NCBI GenBank assembly: GCA_002308795.1
Contig: DBVV01000046.1
Location: 19,538-38,744, forward strand
Length of the DNA: 19,207 nt
Direction: 5' to 3'
DNA from: Mageeibacillus sp. UBA1255
GTDB lineage: Bacteria; Bacillota; Clostridia; UBA1212; UBA1255
Part shown: piece after piece, positions 14,496 to 19,207 of the stretch
How positions within the stretch are numbered: the stretch's first letter is position 1
Layout of the letters: each line of letters opens with the position of its first letter
Notes under the pieces: generated by a model
Seen by the model: only the letters and a program-made list of their open reading frames with translations
What the model was told of the DNA's origin: nothing
Database searches by the model: none
Position numbers and translations under genes: made by a program

Positions 14496-15611
14496 ATGGA
14501 AGCACGAAAATTGACCTCGAATTTGGAAGGGGACGTCAGGATACCGTCCGGATGCGCGATCGCCGCCGTTATCTCTAAAGAAGGTAGGCGTATGAGCGGA
14601 GAAAGTATTATTGACGCAATGAGACCGATGCACGATCGCTCGAACGGCCTTGGCGGCGGATTTGCGGCGTACGGCATATATCCTGAATATAAAGACCTTT
14701 ACGCTTTTCATCTGTTTTTTGATTGCCGCGACACGCGTAAAAAGTGCGAAGCTTTTTTGAAGGAAAGCTTTGAAGTCGTGAAAGGCGAGCTTATCCCTAC
14801 GCGGAAGATACCTGAAATAACTGACGAGCCAATTATATGGCGCTATTTTGTGACCCCGCTCAAATCGGTGCTCGCAGACCTGCAGCTGGACGAGAAAGAA
14901 TTCGTTGCCCGCACCGTAATGAAGATCAATACCGGGATGGACGGTGCTTACGTTTTTTCGAGCGGTAAAAATATGGGTTCGTTTAAAGCAGTCGGTTTTC
15001 CGGAAGACGTAGGGCGGTTTTATAAGTTGGAAGAATATGAGGGCTACAGCTGGACTGCGCACGGACGTTATCCCACAAATACACCCGGATGGTGGGGCGG
15101 CGCGCATCCTTTCACGCTGCTCGATTATTCCGTCGTACATAACGGTGAGATTTCTTCTTACGATGCGAACAGGCGATTTATTGAAATGTTCGGTTATAAA
15201 TGTACGCTTCAGACTGATACCGAGGTAATAACGTATATTCTCGACTATCTCGTACGCGTAAAACGCTTAACACTATCAGAGGCAGCGAGTGTGATCGCCG
15301 CGCCGTTCTGGAGCACTATCGAACGCAAGACAGACATTTACGATAAACAGAAGCTTGAGTATTTAAGAAAAGTATTTCCGAGTCTGCTCGTTACAGGACC
15401 TTTTTCGATCGTGCTCGGATTTACGGGTGGTCTTATGGCATTAAACGACAGGCTGAAGCTCAGGTCAATGGTAGTAGGCGAGAAGGACGATAAAGTGTTT
15501 ATCGCCAGCGAGGAAGCCGCGATACGCGTCATGGAACCTGATGCCGAAAACATCTGGGCCCCGTCCGGAGGAGAGCCTGTTATAGTTACGGTAAAGGAGG
15601 GACAATTCTGA
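14496..15611 (+). CDS. Class II glutamine amidotransferase subunit of a split glutamate synthase (GATase/GlxB type)
   Basis: This corresponds to the N-terminal glutaminase domain of bacterial GltB, here a separate protein of 371 residues. It should hydrolyse glutamine and pass ammonia to the FMN subunit encoded next. The probable nucleophile is Cys20 in IPSGCAIAAVIS; the preceding 19 residues would have to be removed as a propeptide to give an N-terminal Cys, as in classical GltB. Other features are MHDRSNGLGGGFAAYGIYPEY, TNTPGWWGGAHPF, and VVHNGEISSYDANRR (the NGE motif of Ntn amidotransferases), then LQTDTEVITYILDYLV. The start has an AAGGA ribosome site at 8 nt. Its stop overlaps the next start by one base. 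A role in another amidotransferase reaction is unlikely given the partners downstream. Confidence 0.9.
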   Translation: MEARKLTSNLEGDVRIPSGCAIAAVISKEGRRMSGESIIDAMRPMHDRSNGLGGGFAAYGIYPEYKDLYAFHLFFDCRDTRKKCEAFLKESFEVVKGELIPTRKIPEITDEPIIWRYFVTPLKSVLADLQLDEKEFVARTVMKINTGMDGAYVFSSGKNMGSFKAVGFPEDVGRFYKLEEYEGYSWTAHGRYPTNTPGWWGGAHPFTLLDYSVVHNGEISSYDANRRFIEMFGYKCTLQTDTEVITYILDYLVRVKRLTLSEAASVIAAPFWSTIERKTDIYDKQKLEYLRKVFPSLLVTGPFSIVLGFTGGLMALNDRLKLRSMVVGEKDDKVFIASEEAAIRVMEPDAENIWAPSGGEPVIVTVKEGQF

Positions 15612-17116
15612 TGGGAGTCGAATTTATTTACCCTGAATTTGAAGTCGTAAGAAACGACCGCCGCTGCATCGCCTGCCGCGTTTGTGAACGTCAATGTTCG
15701 AACGAAGTCCATTCTTTTGATCCCGAAACCGGCCTTATGGTAAGCGACGATTCAAAATGCGTCGATTGCCAGCGCTGCGTTTCGCTTTGCCCCGTAAGAG
15801 CCCTTAAAATAGTTAAAAGCGACTGTACGCTTCGCGAAAACGCCAACTGGAAAACCGCGACAATAAAAGAGATTTATAAGCAGGCTAACAGCGGAGGCGT
15901 GCTGCTCTCGTCGATGGGAAATCCCGAGCCTTTCCCCGTATACTGGGATAAGATCCTGATCAATGCGTCGCAGGTCACGAATCCTCCTATCGATCCGCTC
16001 CGGGAACCCATGGAGACACGTGTTTCTCTAGGAAAGAAACCTGATACAATTACGCGCGACAGTGAAGGCAGGATCATATGTGAGCTGCCTCCTCAGATCG
16101 AACTGTCGATGCCTGTGATGTTTTCCGCAATGAGTTACGGCTCGATCAGCTATAACGCGCACGCTTCTTTAGCGAGGGCGGCTCAGGAGCTCGGGATCGT
16201 ATACAATACCGGCGAAGGCGGTCTGCATGAGGATTTTTACAAGTACGGGCTAAATACCGTCGTGCAGGTCGCGAGCGGCCGTTTCGGCGTTCACGAGAAA
16301 TATCTTGAAGCCGGTGCGGCTATCGAAATAAAGATGGGTCAGGGGGCTAAACCGGGCATCGGAGGCCATCTTCCTGGCGCTAAGATCGTCGGCGACGTTT
16401 CGAGAACGAGGATGATTCCGGAAGGATCAGACGCGATCTCTCCGGCGCCGCATCACGATATCTATTCTATTGAGGATCTGAGGCAGCTCGTTTTTTCGTT
16501 AAAAGAAGCAACAAATTACACTAAACCGGTCATAGTAAAAGTGGCGGCGGTACATAATATTGCGGCAATAGCGAGCGGGATCGCCAGAAGCGGTGCGGAT
16601 ATAATCGCCATCGACGGATTCCGCGGCGGAACGGGAGCTGCTCCTACGAGGAACAGGGACAACGTCGGTATCCCGATCGAGCTCGCGCTCGCTTCCGTCG
16701 ATCAGAGGCTCCGTGACGAAGGCATCAGGAACAACGTTTCGTTGATTGCAGGAGGCTCTATACGTTCTGCATCTGACGTTGTAAAAGCGATCGCACTAGG
16801 AGCCGATGCGTGCTACATTGCCACCGCCGCACTGCTCGCTCTGGGCTGCCATCTTTGCAGGACCTGCCAGACTGGAAAATGCAACTGGGGCATTGCCACC
16901 CAGCGTCCTGATCTCGTCAAACGCCTTAATCCTGATATCGGAAGTCAGCGGCTGGTTAATCTGATGTCCGCGTGGAGGCACGAGATCATGGAGATCATGG
17001 GCGGAATGGGTATAAACTCGATCGAGGCACTCAGGGGCAACAGGCTTATGCTCCGTGGCGTCGGGCTCAATGAAAAAGAGCTCGGAATTCTCGGTATCTC
17101 GCATGCGGGCGAGTGA
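15611..17116 (+). CDS. gltB: Glutamate synthase FMN/Fe-S core subunit with N-terminal ferredoxin domain
   Basis: The protein has an N-terminal 2[4Fe-4S] ferredoxin domain with Cys19/22/25/29 and Cys50/53/56/60, followed by the glutamate synthase FMN barrel. The barrel shows MSYGSISYNAHASLARAA, YNTGEGGLHEDF, KMGQGAKPGIGGHLPG, SPAPHHDIYSIEDL, DGFRGGTGAAPT and GGSIRSASDVVKA. CHLCRTCQTGKC (Cys413/419/424) has the CX5CX4C spacing of the [3Fe-4S] cluster of GltB. It should reductively aminate 2-oxoglutarate to glutamate using ammonia from the preceding subunit. The 501 residues fit the archaeal and Clostridial short form. A near-perfect ribosome site (AAAGGAGGG) lies inside the end of the upstream gene, and TGATG overlap suggests translational coupling. 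The electron donor would be the ferredoxin and flavoprotein encoded next. Confidence 0.95.
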   Translation: MGVEFIYPEFEVVRNDRRCIACRVCERQCSNEVHSFDPETGLMVSDDSKCVDCQRCVSLCPVRALKIVKSDCTLRENANWKTATIKEIYKQANSGGVLLSSMGNPEPFPVYWDKILINASQVTNPPIDPLREPMETRVSLGKKPDTITRDSEGRIICELPPQIELSMPVMFSAMSYGSISYNAHASLARAAQELGIVYNTGEGGLHEDFYKYGLNTVVQVASGRFGVHEKYLEAGAAIEIKMGQGAKPGIGGHLPGAKIVGDVSRTRMIPEGSDAISPAPHHDIYSIEDLRQLVFSLKEATNYTKPVIVKVAAVHNIAAIASGIARSGADIIAIDGFRGGTGAAPTRNRDNVGIPIELALASVDQRLRDEGIRNNVSLIAGGSIRSASDVVKAIALGADACYIATAALLALGCHLCRTCQTGKCNWGIATQRPDLVKRLNPDIGSQRLVNLMSAWRHEIMEIMGGMGINSIEALRGNRLMLRGVGLNEKELGILGISHAGE

Positions 17117-17140
17117 TAACGTGCGGAAGCTGGTGATATT

Positions 17141-17578
17141 ATGAAACGTGTTTATGTCAATGAAGAATGGTGCCTAGGCTGCCATTTGTGCGAGTATAAC
17201 TGCGCTTTCGCAAATTCCGGCCTCGGAGATATGACCAGGGCGCTCAAAGGGAAGAAGATCTTTCCGCGGATACACGTCGAGGGCGACGAGGGCAATAAGA
17301 TAACTTTCGCCGTTTCCTGCCGTCATTGTGAAGATCCGATATGCGTAAAAAGCTGCATTGCCGGCGCAATATCTAAAGCAGACGGGGTGGTAAAGATCGA
17401 CCGCGATAAATGTGTGGGCTGCCTCACGTGTATGCTCGTTTGTCCGTACGGAGCGCTTATGCCGGGAGAGGACGGAATAATGCAGAAATGTGAACTTTGC
17501 CTTAATAATTCGTGCGGCGCTCCTGCGTGTGTAATCGGCTGCCCGAATAAGGCGATCGTTTATGAGGAGCGGGGGTGA
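17141..17578 (+). CDS. Four-cluster 4Fe-4S ferredoxin-type electron transfer protein
   Basis: The 145-residue protein has sixteen cysteines in four groups: CLGCHLCEYNC near the start, CRHCEDPICVKSC, CVGCLTCMLVCP, and CELCLNNSCGAPACVIGCP. This arrangement is like the HycB/CooF/DmsB family of Fe-S subunits, which bridge a flavin or other redox site and a catalytic partner. No Tat or Sec signal is present, so it acts in the cytoplasm. It lies between the glutamate synthase core and an NAD(P)H flavoprotein and probably wires electrons between them. It starts 24 bp after the core gene and ends overlapping the next gene by 4 bp. A stand-alone hydrogenase role is unlikely because no hydrogenase gene is present. 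Confidence 0.9.
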   Translation: MKRVYVNEEWCLGCHLCEYNCAFANSGLGDMTRALKGKKIFPRIHVEGDEGNKITFAVSCRHCEDPICVKSCIAGAISKADGVVKIDRDKCVGCLTCMLVCPYGALMPGEDGIMQKCELCLNNSCGAPACVIGCPNKAIVYEERG

Positions 17579-18858
17579 TAAGTGTGAACGGAGATATTAA
17601 AAAATACGTTATCATCGGAAACGGTACTGCCGCAGCCGGCTGCATCGAGGGGATACGTAAGAATGACGCTAACGGCGACATTACTGTCATTTCCGAAGAA
17701 AAACATCACGTTTATTCCAGGCCGCTTATTTCTTATTACCTTGAAGGCAAAACCGATACTGAAAGGATGCTTTATCGCGGCGCGGATTTCTACGAAAAGA
17801 ATGGCTGCAAAGTGTATTACGGCGTGAAGGCTTCGGGTATTACATCGGCTGTGGATGGCAATGGATATACTGTCGCACTCAGTGACGGCAGGTCAATAAA
17901 GGCTGAGAAAATATGTGTTTGTACCGGTTCGAGGCCGTTCGTGCCTCCATTTGAGGGTCTGGGTTCGGTCGTCAATAAATTTTCGTTTATGACGCTGGAT
18001 GACGCGCTCGGGCTCGAAAAGGCGCTGAATGAACTTTCAGAAGGCGTTAAAAAGCCGTCAGTGCTGATCGTTGGCGCCGGACTTATCGGGCTTAAATGTG
18101 CGGAAGGAATATATGAAAAAGCCGGGAAGATCACCGTATGCGACCTGGCAGACAGAGTGCTTTCGAGCATACTTGACGCCGAAAACGCCTCGATCGTTGA
18201 AGGTAAGCTTAGGGAGCGCAGAATCGATTTTCTGCTTGGGAACAGCGTTAAAAAGTTCAGTGCGGGAGAGGCACTTATGAACGACGGAAGTATTGTGAAA
18301 TTCGACGTTCTGGTGCTTGCAGTAGGCGTCAGAGCGAATTCAGAGATCGTTAAAAATGCAGGCGGAAACGTTAACAGAGGGATCATAGTCGATACAAGGA
18401 TGCGAACTTCGCTGCCAGACGTTTACGCGGCAGGAGACTGCGCTGAGGGTTACGACAGTTCTATCGGCTCAAACCGCGTGCTTGCGATCCTTCCGAACGC
18501 TTATATGCAGGGCTTTACCGCCGGGGTCAATATTTCCGGCGGCGATGCTGTTTTCGACAATGCGATTCCGATGAATTCTATCGGTTTCTTCGGGTTCCAT
18601 ATTATGACCGCCGGTTCGTACGACGACGTATGCTTCTGCGAGAACAGAGACGGAGCTGTAAGAAAGTTTTTCGTAAAGGACGGATTGCTGAAAGGATTTA
18701 TGCTTATAGGGTCGGAAGAAAGGGCAGGTATCTACACTTCGCTTATACGAGAAAAAGTGCCGCTCGATTCGGTTTCATCCGATTTTGCACACAATATCGC
18801 ATCGAATTATATTTTCAGCGCAGAAATTCGTAGAAAAAGATTGGGAGGTGCTGTATAA
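17575..18858 (+). CDS. FAD-dependent NAD(P)H oxidoreductase, likely electron input for glutamate synthase
   Basis: This is a two-dinucleotide-fold flavoprotein of the NirB N-terminal / rubredoxin reductase kind. The FAD site is IIGNGTAAAGCIEGI near the N-terminus, the NAD(P) site is LIVGAGLIGLKCAEGI near residue 165, and the second FAD contact is VYAAGDCAEG near residue 287. There is no CxxC redox-active disulfide as in thioredoxin reductase. The most upstream start is GTG at 17575, overlapping the ferredoxin stop; GTG at 17584 is an alternative with a GGGGG stretch 8 nt upstream. Its stop overlaps the next ATG (TAATG). It takes the place of the classical GltD small subunit but is a different flavoprotein arrangement, without a fused Fe-S domain. 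The choice of NADH or NADPH cannot be told by eye. Confidence 0.88.
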   Translation: MISVNGDIKKYVIIGNGTAAAGCIEGIRKNDANGDITVISEEKHHVYSRPLISYYLEGKTDTERMLYRGADFYEKNGCKVYYGVKASGITSAVDGNGYTVALSDGRSIKAEKICVCTGSRPFVPPFEGLGSVVNKFSFMTLDDALGLEKALNELSEGVKKPSVLIVGAGLIGLKCAEGIYEKAGKITVCDLADRVLSSILDAENASIVEGKLRERRIDFLLGNSVKKFSAGEALMNDGSIVKFDVLVLAVGVRANSEIVKNAGGNVNRGIIVDTRMRTSLPDVYAAGDCAEGYDSSIGSNRVLAILPNAYMQGFTAGVNISGGDAVFDNAIPMNSIGFFGFHIMTAGSYDDVCFCENRDGAVRKFFVKDGLLKGFMLIGSEERAGIYTSLIREKVPLDSVSSDFAHNIASNYIFSAEIRRKRLGGAV

Positions 18859-19207
18859 TGGTAATTGACGCAGGAAGTCTCGGGTACAGAGAGGTCAATG
18901 AGGCGCTGCGCCGCGGCGGTCCGGAAGCCGTTGTCAACGGCTGCACAGGGCAAAGGTTTATTGCCGCCGGAGCATCTGATATAAAAGTTACGCTGAACGG
19001 CACCCCGGGAAACGCGCTCGGAGCGTACCTGAACGGAGCGGAGATCGTTGTCAACGGCAGCGCTCAGGATGCCGTCGGAGACACGATGAACGAAGGAAGG
19101 ATCGTTGTCGGAGGTAACATCGGCGATGCGTGCGGCTACGCAATGCGTGGCGGTTCTATATTTGTTAAGGGCAACGCCGGATATCGCGCCGGGATCCATA
19201 TGAAGGC
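18858..19207 (+). CDS. GXGXG-domain subunit of the split glutamate synthase (3' truncated by window end)
   Basis: An open frame from ATG 18858 has no stop before the window end; 116 codons are visible. A strong ribosome site (GGGAGG, 18843-18848) lies 9 nt upstream, and the start overlaps the preceding stop by one base. The sequence is a right-handed beta-helix with repeating Gly-rich strands: VTLNGTPGNALGAYLNGAEI, VVNGSAQDAVGDTMNEGRI, VVGGNIGDACGYAMRGGSIF and VKGNAGYRAGIHMK. This is the GXGXG motif of the GltB C-terminal domain, also found in FwdC/FmdC and GlxD. In GltB it is structural and joins the amidotransferase and FMN domains. With the three GltB parts on separate genes, this protein completes the large subunit. 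Confidence 0.92.
   Translation, partial: MVIDAGSLGYREVNEALRRGGPEAVVNGCTGQRFIAAGASDIKVTLNGTPGNALGAYLNGAEIVVNGSAQDAVGDTMNEGRIVVGGNIGDACGYAMRGGSIFVKGNAGYRAGIHMK

Noticed and set aside
14475..15140. Long reverse-strand frame opposite the amidotransferase gene
   Set aside because: It is antisense to a clear Ntn amidotransferase, has no ribosome site and its protein resembles nothing I know.

Overview
The window looks like a chromosomal piece of an anaerobic Firmicute of class Clostridia, probably a gut Oscillospirales or Christensenellales relative known mainly from metagenomes. This is inferred from strong AGGAGG-type ribosome sites, consensus sigma-A promoters, a type III glutamine synthetase, a glutamate synthase split over several genes, and a lactocepin-like surface protease with a dockerin-type module. 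No RNA genes, insertion sequences, CRISPR arrays or phage genes were seen.

Left part (1-6200, plus strand). The window opens inside a very large secreted protein, read as the C-terminal two thirds of an S8 (subtilisin/lactocepin-like) cell-envelope peptidase with a dockerin-type calcium-binding pair, a Big2 domain, a propeller-like stretch and a conserved Clostridial tail. After a hairpin comes a self-contained mini-gene: a perfect TTGACA-N17-TATAAT promoter, a 48-codon ORF and a strong intrinsic terminator. Next are msrA (own promoter) and a low-specificity threonine aldolase, ending at a terminator that overlaps the 3' end of the convergent pyrG.

Centre and right (6183-19207). This is a divergent nitrogen-assimilation locus. 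Leftward, in transcription order: glnN (GS type III), an ammonium channel fused to a PII signalling domain, asnB, purC and pyrG. Rightward: a class II glutamine amidotransferase, an FMN/Fe-S glutamate synthase core, a four-cluster ferredoxin, an NAD(P)H:flavin oxidoreductase, and the start of a GXGXG-domain protein cut by the window end. Together they take up ammonium, fix it into glutamine, move the amide nitrogen to 2-oxoglutarate, and spend glutamine on asparagine and CTP. PurC adds a purine step.

The most interesting part is the 357-bp divergent control region (14139-14495). Two back-to-back sigma-A promoters have their -35 hexamers inside the two arms of one inverted repeat. Within about 15 nt of each predicted start site, each transcript can form an intrinsic-terminator hairpin. 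The glnN leader also carries four copies of a self-complementary AAAGGCGYCTTT-like module and a 46-codon ORF that ends just before the glnN ribosome site. The two arms of the pathway therefore look controlled by promoter competition plus twin early attenuators. I recognise no described riboswitch, T-box or ANTAR target in these leaders.
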